64,000 nt of DNA, taken from assembly GCF_000317205.1 (NCBI RefSeq), contig NZ_AJLK01000011.1:1-64000 (forward strand). Reading direction: 5' to 3'. Shown here piece after piece: positions 1 through 8,478 of this stretch (position 1 is its first letter; every line of letters begins with the position of its first letter). The notes under the pieces were generated by a model. That model saw only the letters and a program-made list of their open reading frames with translations. It ran no database searches and was not told the origin of the DNA. This stretch comes from Fischerella muscicola PCC 7414 (GTDB taxonomy: Bacteria; Cyanobacteriota; Cyanobacteriia; Cyanobacteriales; Nostocaceae). The position numbers and the translations under genes are program-made.

Positions 1-330
1 TCAGCACCTTTTGTTTTAGGTGTTGCAGTTCCCCAAGCTTTGCGAATTTTTGATCCAGATGTACCAGGGTGGTTTGGCTGGTTTTCGTTGTTGGGTGTTG
101 TGTGGATTTATATTGTGCAGTTCCGGCTGTATAAAACAGTTAATGAATTATATCGGCAAGCTGGGATGAAGGAACCACTGGTAATTTGGTGGTTGTTTGT
201 ACCTGGTTTGAATTTAATTGTTGGTTTAAGACAAATTCATTTTTTGACTCAGTTTTGGGCAAAGAAACAGGGGATTACTGTTGATGATGTTCTGGCTGAT
301 AGTATTCCTTTACTTTCAGCAAATACGTAA
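1..330 (+). CDS. Membrane protein, C-terminal part (5' truncated by window edge)
   Basis: The frame is open from the first base, so this is the 3' end of a gene that starts upstream. The visible 109 residues hold a tryptophan-rich hydrophobic segment (PGWFGWFSLLGVVWIYIV), an amphipathic stretch with YRQAGMKEP, a second hydrophobic segment (WWLFVPGLNLIVGL) and a polar tail. This suggests a small multi-pass inner-membrane protein. I do not recognise the family and propose no function. A TTG at 40 could be read as a start, but the open frame upstream of it (PFVLGVAVPQAL) is equally protein-like, so truncation is the better reading. Confidence 0.6.
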   Translation, partial: SAPFVLGVAVPQALRIFDPDVPGWFGWFSLLGVVWIYIVQFRLYKTVNELYRQAGMKEPLVIWWLFVPGLNLIVGLRQIHFLTQFWAKKQGITVDDVLADSIPLLSANT

Positions 331-380
331 ATTTGGTGGGAGTTAAGGCGATGAGAAAAATAATTTTTTATATTATCGAA

Positions 381-408
381 CACAGATGAACACAGATGAA
401 CACGGATA
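381..408. repeat. Short tandem repeat, CACAGATGAA type
   Basis: CACAGATGAA occurs twice in tandem and is followed by a diverged third copy (CACGGATAGA). The same family appears at 5097-5126. It lies in the spacer before the DUF6671 gene and is an intergenic dispersed repeat. Confidence 0.8.
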
Positions 409-456
409 GATTTTCCGTTGGAGTCTGAGTGGTAATTGGTGATGTTTTCATGTTCT

Positions 457-486
457 AGGGTGCGTTGATGCATGGTGACGCACCTT
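457..486. repeat. Inverted repeat, AGGGTGCGT family
   Basis: AGGGTGCGT (457-465) faces ACGCACCTT (478-486), giving a 9-bp stem with one mismatch just upstream of the DUF6671 gene. The larger element at 61719-61800 begins with the same GGGTGCGTT core. Confidence 0.55.
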
Positions 487-508
487 GGTTGTCGTCATGA
501 GGTAGACA

Positions 509-1372
509 ATGTTAAAGCAGTCATTATTTACGGATAGAATTGCTGTACTTGCTACTAAGCATCAAAAGGAAAGGGTAATTGCTCCTATTTTGGAAGCAGA
601 ATTAGGAATTAAGGTAGTAGTGCCGGAGGAATTTGATACTGATGTTTTTGGTACGTTTACCAGAGAAGTGAAACGCCCCGGTACTCAAATTGAAGCTGCG
701 AGATTGAAAGCCAAAAAAGCTTTGGAATTAACTGGTGAAAGTTTAGCGCTCGCTAGTGAAGGTAGTTTTGGCCCTCACCCTGAAATTCCTTTTATTTCTA
801 GCAATCGCGAAGTTGTCATTTTATTGGATGAAATACATAATTTAGAAATTATTGGTGAAGAATTATCTGTTAACACTAATCATAATCATTTAGTTGTGGA
901 GAGTGTTGAGCAAGCTTTCCAATTTGCTCAGAAAGTTGGTTTTCCTGAACATGGTTTAGTGGTCATGTTTGACGAATTACCAAAGGATAAAACTGAAGTA
1001 ATTAAAGGAATTACTTCAGAAGAAAAATTAATAGAAGCTGTAAATTTTGTTTTGAAAAATTCACCCACTGGCAAAGCACATATAGAGACAGATATGCGGG
1101 CAATGCATAACCCTACACGCATGAAAAATATTGAAAAAGCCACGCGTGACTTATTAAGAAAAATTAATAGCTGCTGCCCAAAATGTTCTATGCCTGGTTT
1201 TGAAATTACAAAAAGAATTAGGGGGTTGCCCTGCGCCTTGTGCTACATGCCAACTTCTCTAACTCGCGCAGTCATATATCAATGCCAAAAATGTGGTTTT
1301 ACTCAAGAAGAAGTATCTCCACATGGCAATGAATACGCAGATCCAGTGAATTGTAATTACTGCAATCCTTAA
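509..1372 (+). CDS. DUF6671 family protein with C-terminal zinc-ribbon-like cysteines
   Basis: A 287-residue protein matching my memory of the DUF6671 family in cyanobacteria. Conserved blocks in order are LATKHQKE near the N terminus, FDTDVFGTFTREVKR (about 42-56), the LASEGSFGPHPEIPF signature (about 80-95), and ETDMRAMHNPTRM (about 193-205). The last 70 residues carry five cysteine pairs or near-pairs (CCPKC, LPCALC, CQKC, NCNYC), which should bind zinc. Function is unknown. Dense conserved acidic and histidine residues in the middle could suggest an enzyme, but that is inference. The gene stands alone, with an opposing gene downstream. ATG at 509 follows a weak purine stretch (GAGGTAG). 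Confidence 0.8.
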   Translation: MLKQSLFTDRIAVLATKHQKERVIAPILEAELGIKVVVPEEFDTDVFGTFTREVKRPGTQIEAARLKAKKALELTGESLALASEGSFGPHPEIPFISSNREVVILLDEIHNLEIIGEELSVNTNHNHLVVESVEQAFQFAQKVGFPEHGLVVMFDELPKDKTEVIKGITSEEKLIEAVNFVLKNSPTGKAHIETDMRAMHNPTRMKNIEKATRDLLRKINSCCPKCSMPGFEITKRIRGLPCALCYMPTSLTRAVIYQCQKCGFTQEEVSPHGNEYADPVNCNYCNP

Positions 1373-1402
1373 ATGATTTAGGAATGTTATTAGCAAATCC
1401 TT

Positions 1403-1450
1403 TGTAGAGACGCGTAGCAAGATCCTACAGTGTAATTTTGTGTCTCTACA
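1403..1450. repeat. Inverted repeat TGTAGAGAC / GTCTCTACA
   Basis: TGTAGAGAC (1403-1411) pairs perfectly with GTCTCTACA (1442-1450) across a 30-base loop. It is a looser relative of the GTAGAGACG palindromes at 10193 and 54564. It lies between two convergent genes. Confidence 0.6.
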
Positions 1451-1586
1451 TAGTAGAGAATACGCATCACTCACGATGAATGATGCCTAATTGTTACACG
1501 TTACGCCATCTGTGTAGAAGCCGCTTTTTAGTCTGGGATCGATTTTAACCGGATAATAGTGGCTTTACGAATGCGATCACCATTTA

Positions 1587-2198
1587 TTACGAGTCCGGCG
1601 AAATCACAGGCGAAGTGTTTCCCCAACTACCGGTAAACACAAACGTTTCTAATGGCTTGCGCTGACGGGGAGCAAACTCACGCTGTTGGTATTTTTCGGG
1701 TAGTGCTTCCGGTTCACCTGGATACCCAATTGCGATCGCTGCTACTGGTTCATAGCCTTCTGGGATATTGTATAACTCCCGCGCCTTCGACACATCAAAT
1801 CCTGCCATTTGGTGGATGAACAAACCAACAGAAGTTGCTTCAATTGCCAGACTGCAAGCTGCTGCACCCACATCGTGAAATGCATGACGGTTTTCAGTGT
1901 GATTTTTCTCAAAGTAAAGCTTTGCTACCGACAGCATCAAGACAGGTGCATGTTGCGCCCAGACTTGATTTCCTTCTGCTAGACAACTAAGCAGACGCTG
2001 GAATTCTTCAGGATTGTCTTGAGTCGCTACGATGAAGTGCCAAGGCTGTTCATTATAGGAAGAAGCAGCCCAGCGCGCAGCTTCTAGTAAACTACAAAGC
2101 TTTTCTTTTTCTACTTGCTGTTGAGAAAATGCCAGAGGACTCCAACGTTGTTTTAGCAACTGATGAATTGGATATTGGGAATTAGCAGGCTTTTCCAT
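1587..2198 (-). CDS. Nitroreductase family protein (FMN-dependent oxidoreductase)
   Basis: The 203-residue length is normal for the nitroreductase fold, which transfers electrons from NAD(P)H through FMN to nitro compounds, quinones or similar acceptors. The N-terminal QRWSPLAFS resembles the arginine/serine FMN-phosphate site. AARWAASSYNEQPWHFIVAT is the conserved helix and strand after it. DVGAAACSLAIEATSVGLFIHQMAGFD is the usual dimer-interface region (about 109-135), and PVAAIAIGYPGE is the C-terminal flavin-contacting strand. No neighbour indicates a substrate. It converges with DUF6671 and is transcribed away from the exoprotein gene at 2288, so the two share a short divergent promoter region. 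Confidence 0.88.
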   Translation of the reverse strand: MEKPANSQYPIHQLLKQRWSPLAFSQQQVEKEKLCSLLEAARWAASSYNEQPWHFIVATQDNPEEFQRLLSCLAEGNQVWAQHAPVLMLSVAKLYFEKNHTENRHAFHDVGAAACSLAIEATSVGLFIHQMAGFDVSKARELYNIPEGYEPVAAIAIGYPGEPEALPEKYQQREFAPRQRKPLETFVFTGSWGNTSPVISPDS

Positions 2199-2287
2199 AT
2201 TGAACTATCCTGAATCCATATCTTTGACTCTGATATCCTAGATAGTACTCAATACTGATACTACTGCTATGGAGCTAGGGAGAGAAA

Positions 2288-5050
2288 ATGACTGGTTTTG
2301 AGAGTAGTCGTTTGAATCAGTTTTTGGGTATAGCGATCGCTATTACCCATATTTTCTCTGCAAATTATGCCCTTGCTCAAATTACTGGCGATCGCACTTT
2401 ACCAAACAACTCTAACGTTACCAAAGAGGGTAACACCTTCAACATCACAGGTGGAAGCCAAGCAGGTAGCAACTTATTCCATAGTTTTCAAGAATTTTCC
2501 ATTCCCACAGGTGACACGGCTTTCTTTAACAATGCTACGGATATTCAAAATATTCTCACCCGGGTAACAGGTGAATCTGTTTCTAATATTAATGGCTTAA
2601 TCAAAGCTAACGGTACAGCTAATCTGTTTTTGATTAATCCCAATGGCATTATCTTTGGTGAGAATGCGCGGTTAAATATAGGTGGCTCATTTTTGGCGAG
2701 TACAGCCAGTAGCTTTAAATTTGCTGACGGGACAAACTTTGGTGCTACTCCAAATAACACTAATACACCTTTGCTAACTGTTAACTTACCAATTGGTTTG
2801 CAATACGGCAGCAATACCGGAAATATTCAAGTACAGGCTTCTAATTTAGAAGTATCTCCTGGCAAAACCCTTGCGCTGGTTGGTGGTAACGTCCAACTTA
2901 ATGCTGGAAAATTATTAGCCCCTGGTGGTCGAATTGAGTTGGCAGGTGTGGTAGAAAATAATACTATCGAGTTAAGTTCTAACGGTTCTCAATTCGGTTT
3001 AAATTTTCCTAATGATGGGCAAAGAAAAGACGTAAATCTGAGCAATAGCGCCCAAGTCAGTGTTATCGCTGCTGGTGGTGGTAGCATTGCCATCAATGCC
3101 CGTAACTTGAATATGTCGGGAGCAAGTACGGTGCAGGCGGGTATAGAGTCGGGGAAAGGTTCTGTAGACTCCAGAGCGTTTGATATTGATATAAATACCA
3201 CAGAGGCAGTGAATGTAGATGCTGGCAGTGTAATTTCTAACACAGTACAAACAAAGGCTGTCGGCAACAGTGGTAACATCAACATTACTACTGGATCACT
3301 GACTTTAACCAGTAATGGTCAAGTCAGAACTACCACCTCTGGCCAGGGAAACGCAGGTGAGATCAATATATTTGCCCGTGATACGGTTCTTTTTGATCGT
3401 ATGCGTAGTGATGGTTCCACTGGTGCATACACCACCGTAGAACCACGTGCAGTGGGTGATGGTGGTGATATCAATATCACCACGGGGTCACTTTTTGTCA
3501 AGAATGCTGCCGCAGTCCTGGCTAGAAGCCAGGGGCAGGGAGATGCAGGTGCGATCAATATCTCTGCCCGCGATGTCGTTTCCTTTGACGGTGTAAGTTT
3601 TAACCTAGCAAACATCAGCGGGGCGGCTAGTTCTGTAGGGTCAACAGAGGTAGCAAATGCTATCGGTAATGGTAGCACTATCACCATCACCACCGGGTCA
3701 CTTTTTGTAACTAATGGCGCTCGACTGATTGCCAACACCTTTGGACTTGGCAATGCAGGTAATATAAATATCCAAGCTCGCGATCGCGTCGTGTTTGATG
3801 GTTTTGGTTTAAATGGCTACTCTAGTGGGGCAGTCACCAACGTAGAATCAACAGGTGAAGGCAAGGGCGGCAGTGTCAATATCACCACTAGGTCACTGAG
3901 TATCAGAAATGGTGCTGTCTTAGGTGCAAGAACTCGTGGTAGAGGAGATGGGGGTAACATCATCCTGAATGTCGAAAAATTAGAAGCTATCAACGGTGGA
4001 CAAGTTTTTACTACCAGCTTTAGTAGTGGTAAGGCAGGTAACATTACCTTGAATGTTACTGACAGTGTTACTCTGGCTGGTACAGACCCTACTTATTTTG
4101 CTCGGCGTGACAGGTATACTCCAGTTATAGTTCCCAATGTAGGTCCTACCAGTGGGCTGTTTGCCAATACCTCTGATACTTCCACAGGTCAGGGAGGAGA
4201 ATTAATAATTAATACTGGCAAGTTAAATATCCGAGATCAGGCACAGGTAACAGTTAGTAGTGCTGGATCGGGAGTAGCAGGTTCCTTAAAAATTGATGCT
4301 GACTCAATTCGTCTTTTGGATCAAGCCAAAATTAGCGCAGATACTAAAGGCGGTGCAGGTAATATCACGCTGCGATCGCGTGACCTCATATTAGGTAACA
4401 ACAGCAGTATTACTACCAATGCTACAGGCAGTAATATTATCGGTGGTAACATTAATATTGATACTGATGTGCTTGCTGCTTTTGCCAATAGTGATATCAG
4501 TGCTAACTCTGATCAATTTTTTGGTGGTCGAGTAATTATCAATACCCAAGGACTTTTTGGTACACAGTTCCGACAGTCACCAACCCCAGACAGCGACATT
4601 ACCGCCACAGGAGCAAGTCCAGAGCTAAGTGGTACAGTACAAATCAATACACCTGATGTTGATCCTAGTCAGGGATTAGTAGAACTGCACGTCAATCTTG
4701 TTGACGCCTCACAGAAAATTGCCACTGGTTGCAACGGAAATCAACAGCAAAGAAGGGGGTCATTTATTGCCACAGGACGTGGAGGTATATCACCTAGTCC
4801 TACACAACCGTTAATGACTGATGAAGTACTGACTAATTGGATATTACTTTCTGAACCAGTCCAGGAGCAGCAACAAAGCCAAAGAACTGACTCTGTAAAT
4901 AACCTGACTCAGATTGTGGAAGCTCAAGGATGGGAAATCAATACTGATGGTGAAGTAGTTTTAGTTGCTACTGCCCCGACTGCAACGCCCCATAGTTCTT
5001 TGTTCTCTCCTATATCTTGTAGTGGTGTGAGTTCAACGACCGTTAATTGA
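2288..5050 (+). CDS. Filamentous-haemagglutinin-type secreted exoprotein (two-partner secretion TpsA)
   Basis: A 920-residue secreted protein. The signal peptide ends near NYALAQITGD (about residue 31). It is followed by the TPS domain with its hallmark NPNGIIFGENARLNIGGSFLAS block (about 117-138), which is recognised by a TpsB outer-membrane transporter. The rest is a right-handed beta-helix of degenerate repeats rich in GNAGNINI, GDGGDINITTGSLFV and SARD-like motifs. The C terminus has two cysteines (TGCNGN and PISCSG) and a low-complexity tail. At 920 residues it is on the short side for these adhesins. No TpsB-type (POTRA/ShlB) gene is visible, so the partner must be encoded elsewhere. 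A purine-rich AGGGAGAG precedes the ATG. Probable role: surface adhesion or sheath interaction. Confidence 0.85.
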   Translation: MTGFESSRLNQFLGIAIAITHIFSANYALAQITGDRTLPNNSNVTKEGNTFNITGGSQAGSNLFHSFQEFSIPTGDTAFFNNATDIQNILTRVTGESVSNINGLIKANGTANLFLINPNGIIFGENARLNIGGSFLASTASSFKFADGTNFGATPNNTNTPLLTVNLPIGLQYGSNTGNIQVQASNLEVSPGKTLALVGGNVQLNAGKLLAPGGRIELAGVVENNTIELSSNGSQFGLNFPNDGQRKDVNLSNSAQVSVIAAGGGSIAINARNLNMSGASTVQAGIESGKGSVDSRAFDIDINTTEAVNVDAGSVISNTVQTKAVGNSGNINITTGSLTLTSNGQVRTTTSGQGNAGEINIFARDTVLFDRMRSDGSTGAYTTVEPRAVGDGGDINITTGSLFVKNAAAVLARSQGQGDAGAINISARDVVSFDGVSFNLANISGAASSVGSTEVANAIGNGSTITITTGSLFVTNGARLIANTFGLGNAGNINIQARDRVVFDGFGLNGYSSGAVTNVESTGEGKGGSVNITTRSLSIRNGAVLGARTRGRGDGGNIILNVEKLEAINGGQVFTTSFSSGKAGNITLNVTDSVTLAGTDPTYFARRDRYTPVIVPNVGPTSGLFANTSDTSTGQGGELIINTGKLNIRDQAQVTVSSAGSGVAGSLKIDADSIRLLDQAKISADTKGGAGNITLRSRDLILGNNSSITTNATGSNIIGGNINIDTDVLAAFANSDISANSDQFFGGRVIINTQGLFGTQFRQSPTPDSDITATGASPELSGTVQINTPDVDPSQGLVELHVNLVDASQKIATGCNGNQQQRRGSFIATGRGGISPSPTQPLMTDEVLTNWILLSEPVQEQQQSQRTDSVNNLTQIVEAQGWEINTDGEVVLVATAPTATPHSSLFSPISCSGVSSTTVN

Positions 5051-5096
5051 ATTCGTGTTGTGACAAAGGTTATATTTTTAATATCGACCACCGATG

Positions 5097-5126
5097 CACA
5101 CAGATGGACACAGATGGACGCAGATA
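5097..5126. repeat. Short tandem repeat, CACAGATGGA type
   Basis: Three tandem units of the form CACAGATGGA (the last CGCAGATA) belong to the same family as 381-408. They are followed by a second repeat type rich in CTCTGCG, at about 5149-5230, which runs up to the aldo/keto reductase start. Confidence 0.75.
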
Positions 5127-5233
5127 AATTTTGGGTTGGTGGTAAAAACTCTGCGAACCTCTGCGCTGACTTTGCGTCCCCACCGAAGCTTTGATCGGAG
5201 GAAACCTCCGCTCAAACTTCTCTCTGCGTTTTT

Positions 5234-6070
5234 ATGCAAAGCTGTAAGCTATCCACAAAAGCAATGAAGCTAACAACACAAGTAGGAGAAAAAGCAAGTA
5301 TTCTCGGTTTAGCAGGACAGCAGCAAATAGATGCTGAGTGTGTATCGGTGGCGTTTGAGGCGGGAATCAATTATTTCTTTTTTTACAATCTAGAGTCGGA
5401 AAAGTTTTTGGTTGGATTAAAACCCCTCTTAGCAACCAAGCGCGAACAGGTATTAGTTACAACTGGGAGTGAAGACAGAAATATAGATAGGTTACGCCGT
5501 TATCTTGATGCTTGTCGCCAGCAACTGAATATTGATGGTGTAGATGTGTTTTTTTTGGAATATGTTTCTCCTAGTGATGACATCAACCAGGTGCGGATCG
5601 CGCTGGATGAACTTCGATCATGGCAGGAGAAGGGACTTGTGCGCTATGTGGGAGTCACTACTCATAACCGAGCGATCGCTTTGGATATGATTGAGGGGTA
5701 TCAGTGTGAAGTGTTGATGCATCGCTATAATATGGCCCATCGCAAAGTCGAAGAGGATGTTTTACCCGCAGCTCATAGAGTTAGCATTCCTGTAGTAGCA
5801 TTCACTTGCACCCGCTGGGGGACACTGCTGAAGGGACACCCCAACTGGCAAGGAAAACTACCCACAGCAGCAGATTGTTACCGCTATGTGCTACAAAATC
5901 CTGCGATACATCTAGCACTCACTGCTCCAAAAACCAGACAGCAATTAGAGGCAAACCTTACTATTCTACACACTCCTCCACTTTCTGCACAAGAAGTAGC
6001 CTGTTGGCAAGAGTATGGCGACTTAATTTATGGTACAGGACAAGATGGGTTTGATACTCAATGGATTTGA
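5234..6070 (+). CDS. Aldo/keto reductase family protein, probably catalytically degenerate
   Basis: The 278-residue TIM-barrel protein aligns by eye with aldo/keto reductases: FEAGINYFFFYN (strand 2 region), REQVLVTTGSE, LDACRQQLNIDGVDVFFLEYVS, ALDELRSWQEKGLVRYVGVTTHN, and late LQNPAIHLALTAPKTRQQLEANL. Known family members use an Asp-Tyr-Lys-His tetrad. Here the Asp position in the GINxFD motif is Phe, the Lys in the VxxTK strand is Gly, and the His in the DxxxLH motif is Glu, so normal NADPH-linked reduction looks unlikely. The first ATG (5234) lies inside a CTCTGCG repeat, and ATG 5264 (MKLTTQ) may be the real start. It converges with the COG3650 gene, with 4 bases between the stops. Confidence 0.75.
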   Translation: MQSCKLSTKAMKLTTQVGEKASILGLAGQQQIDAECVSVAFEAGINYFFFYNLESEKFLVGLKPLLATKREQVLVTTGSEDRNIDRLRRYLDACRQQLNIDGVDVFFLEYVSPSDDINQVRIALDELRSWQEKGLVRYVGVTTHNRAIALDMIEGYQCEVLMHRYNMAHRKVEEDVLPAAHRVSIPVVAFTCTRWGTLLKGHPNWQGKLPTAADCYRYVLQNPAIHLALTAPKTRQQLEANLTILHTPPLSAQEVACWQEYGDLIYGTGQDGFDTQWI

Positions 6071-6074
6071 AACA

Positions 6075-6491
6075 TCATTTTCTCTCTGCACAACCTTCTA
6101 AAACTGTATTACCCAGGATGAGAGTTGCTGAGTAGGGATACTGTTTGTCTGACATGCCATCGCTACAAGCATCTTCTTTTTTGATGATCAGTGTATTGTT
6201 AGTTTTGCCCCGCAATCGATACACTCTGAGCAAATCTGTTGGACGCCCTGATGCCTGAAATGGTGTAACGTAGGGAAAGGTGAGTTTGCGATTTTCTGGT
6301 GTTGAGTAGACAATTCCATTCTTCTTAGATACTGTCACACTCCAAAATGGTTCCGTACCCCGAGCAATAAACTCTTCTGTGTTAGTAGTATTTTGAGTCA
6401 GTATATGATTGCTATGCAATTGGGAAGCAACTGTAATTGTGCTACTACAAACTACAAAAGCAATAATAGAGAAGATTAAGATTTTTTTCAT
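6075..6491 (-). CDS. COG3650-type exported protein
   Basis: A 138-residue protein with a cleavable signal (MKKILIFSIIAFVVCSSTITVA). The mature part carries the GTEPFWSVTVS block near the start and the CSDGMSDKQYPYSATLILG...LEGCAE block near the end, the two conserved signatures of COG3650, a family of unknown function often annotated as a membrane or lipoprotein. Two cysteines (in DACSDG and EGCAE) could form a disulfide. It is monocistronic and divergent from the gene at 6635. The intergenic stretch 6492-6634 carries HIP1-like GCGATCGC octamers. Confidence 0.75.
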   Translation of the reverse strand: MKKILIFSIIAFVVCSSTITVASQLHSNHILTQNTTNTEEFIARGTEPFWSVTVSKKNGIVYSTPENRKLTFPYVTPFQASGRPTDLLRVYRLRGKTNNTLIIKKEDACSDGMSDKQYPYSATLILGNTVLEGCAERK

Positions 6492-6634
6492 TGAAGAAGA
6501 ATTTATAAGTTAACTTCTTTATGTATACACAAGCGATCGCACTATTTTCAGACAATTGACACACTGCTGTCATAGCGATCGCTCAAAATATCAGTATAGG
6601 AATAATAATAATTTTTGAGTTTCCTTTCTAGGAG

Positions 6635-7126
6635 ATGTTTCACACTTTTTCTCTTCACAAGTCTGTAGATGCTTTGAAAGTTTTGGCGACTGGGGTTGTA
6701 TCTAGTCTTTTAGCAGTTCAGTTAGCACCCACGATTGCACAACAAGTTGAGCAACCAATTGCACAGCTTGCAGATTCTAGTTCTCCAACTCCCACAGTAG
6801 TAACACAACAAGATAACCAACCTACACTCTGGTTAGTAGCGGCGGCTGTAGGTGGTGTAGCAATTGGTGTAGCTTTAAAAGAAAGAGGAAATCGCCAAGG
6901 AAGTACTACAGATAGTGGTTCATTTACGGGTCAAAAGGCTGGTATTATTAGCCTTGATCAAGCTAGCCGCAAACTGCAAAAGAGACTTCTGACTCTCTTA
7001 CATGATGATAGAGAAGCAGCCAAGCGGCTTTTTACTCAAGCACAGTTCAAGTTTCCCAACAAAACAGCCGACTGGTATGCTGATAAGGTTATTTATGACC
7101 TTGAACGCGATCGCGGTGGGTTATAA
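6635..7126 (+). CDS. Exported hypothetical protein with one membrane segment
   Basis: A 163-residue protein not recognised as a named family. It has an N-terminal hydrophobic signal (VLATGVVSSLLAVQLAPTIAQQ), a Gln/Pro/Thr-rich linker, and a second hydrophobic helix (LWLVAAAVGGVAIGVAL, about 69-85). The charged helical C-terminal region (LDQASRKLQKRLLTLLHDDREAAKRLF...) ends in WYADKVIYDLERDRGG. The C-terminal part is strongly polar and probably cytoplasmic. The ATG has an acceptable Shine-Dalgarno-like TAGGAGA just upstream, which supports the start. Confidence 0.65.
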   Translation: MFHTFSLHKSVDALKVLATGVVSSLLAVQLAPTIAQQVEQPIAQLADSSSPTPTVVTQQDNQPTLWLVAAAVGGVAIGVALKERGNRQGSTTDSGSFTGQKAGIISLDQASRKLQKRLLTLLHDDREAAKRLFTQAQFKFPNKTADWYADKVIYDLERDRGGL

Positions 7127-7163
7127 AGCAATACGGTTTAGTTAGAGCCAAAAACCTAATTTT

Positions 7164-7197
7164 GTGTAGGTTGGGTTTCGTTCCTCAACCAACCCAC
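7164..7197. repeat. Inverted repeat TGTAGGTTGGGTT / AACCAACCCACA
   Basis: Imperfect inverted repeat with a TCGTTCCTC loop. It is typical of dispersed palindromic elements in Nostocales spacers and lies 40 bases after the preceding gene, where it may stabilise the mRNA 3' end. Confidence 0.5.
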
Positions 7198-7387
7198 AAT
7201 TAATCTCAACTAAACTAAAGTATTAAAATTGACGTTCATTAGGTGGACAACTAAATTATAAACTTCAATTACCTTTCTACCTCTTGAGCAACAAAATCCT
7301 CATCAACACTGTAGTTTAATTCTTCAAGTAGAGGTATACAGGTCATTAAAAATGCATATACTGCAATTACCAAGCAAGAAATTTTTT

Positions 7388-7420
7388 AGCCTCTAGTCTT
7401 ACAACCGCTAGGGGCTTTTC
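7388..7420 (+). terminator. Possible intrinsic terminator
   Basis: AGCCTCTAG (7388-7396) pairs with CTAGGGGCT (7408-7416, one G-T pair), followed by TTTTCTT. A T-run also precedes the stem, so it could act in both directions. It is 260 bases from the upstream gene, and no ORF of note lies between. Confidence 0.5.
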
Positions 7421-7475
7421 TTACTTTCTACCCAATTCGATAGATATAGTATTCCTAAATCATTTATAAGAGATA

Positions 7476-7508
7476 AGATCCCCGACTTCTTGGAGAAGTC
7501 GGGGATCT
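7476..7508. repeat. Perfect palindrome, GATCCCCGACTTCT family
   Basis: AGATCCCCGACTTCT and AGAAGTCGGGGATCT form a perfect 15-bp stem with a TGG loop. A related copy lies at 62565-62592. The 7127-7791 gap holds this, the two preceding hairpins and otherwise only AT-rich sequence. Confidence 0.8.
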
Positions 7509-7791
7509 GGGCATTACCATTCTCACAAATCAAATAGGATTGCTATATATCTATCAAAAGGAATGATATATATTTAGGTAATTAGGTAGATACAAAAGCA
7601 GCAAAGTTTTTTAAATAGCTTTAAATATTTATTACTTAATAATAAACTTTATTTTTGTACTTACATTTGCTTTCTCTACATTAACTATACCTTGTGGCTA
7701 TTAATAATTAATTCTACTGACAGATTAAGTGATAAGTCCGCGATTGTTAATGTATACGTGTTACTGAAAAACATTTACCAAATTCACAACA

Positions 7792-8064
7792 ATGAACATT
7801 CTTGCTTGGATTGTTTTAGGTCTAATCGCTGGTGCTATTGCCAAAGCTATCTACCCCGGTCATCAAGGTGGCGGCATTTTGGGAACACTCATCTTAGGAA
7901 TAATTGGTGCTTTTATCGGCGGTAGTTTAGGTGTGTTATTAAGCACGGGAACTTTTACCTTAGCAGCTCCTACTCTCAGCATTCCGGGTGTTATAGTGGC
8001 AGTAATCGGCGCACTTATCGCTGTTTTCGTGTGGAACTTGTTAACTCGCCGCAGTACCATCTAG
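7792..8064 (+). CDS. GlsB/YeaQ/YmgE family stress-response membrane protein
   Basis: A 90-residue protein with three hydrophobic segments. The glycine pattern LAWIVLGLIAGAIAKAIYPG, then GGGILGTLILGIIGAFIGG, and a third helix (IPGVIVAVIGALIAVFVWNLL) is that of the transglycosylase-associated (GlsB/YeaQ) family. These are small membrane proteins linked to general stress, with no proven biochemical activity. Size is normal. It stands alone, with a long AT-rich upstream region and a hairpin at 8146-8173 downstream. Confidence 0.88.
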   Translation: MNILAWIVLGLIAGAIAKAIYPGHQGGGILGTLILGIIGAFIGGSLGVLLSTGTFTLAAPTLSIPGVIVAVIGALIAVFVWNLLTRRSTI

Positions 8065-8145
8065 TTAACAAAGCCGTAATCAATTTATAATAAACCTCAG
8101 GGAGTTGATTTAACTATTTTTATCCCTGATTTATATAAAAATATG

Positions 8146-8173
8146 AGCGCTAGCCTGTAGCGGGGCTAGCGCT
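8146..8173 (+). terminator. Hairpin after the GlsB-like gene
   Basis: AGCGCTAGCC (8146-8155) pairs perfectly with GGCTAGCGCT (8164-8173) across an 8-base loop. The following sequence, ATTGTTATCT, is only weakly T-rich. This is either a weak terminator or a dispersed palindrome. Confidence 0.45.
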
Positions 8174-8478
8174 ATTGTTATCTGGGTAATTTGATAGTGG
8201 GCAGTATTTCAGTGGTGGGATGTTTTAATATACTCTCCCCGTCGCCTTATCTGAGTGTTAATCTTCCAGTGGGAAGATAGTAGTCTTAGCTTTTGAGATG
8301 ATTAACTGTTGGAACAACTATACTTGCTGATGCAGAAAGCCACTATAACTTTTTTGTTATTTTGATCAATGTATGGCTATATTACTTTTCCACTCTTTGT
8401 TACATTTTTGGCACAAGGTGAGTATAAGTAAACGTCAAACAATTTTTTCCTTCTACTTAATAGCGATTTATTAAAATT

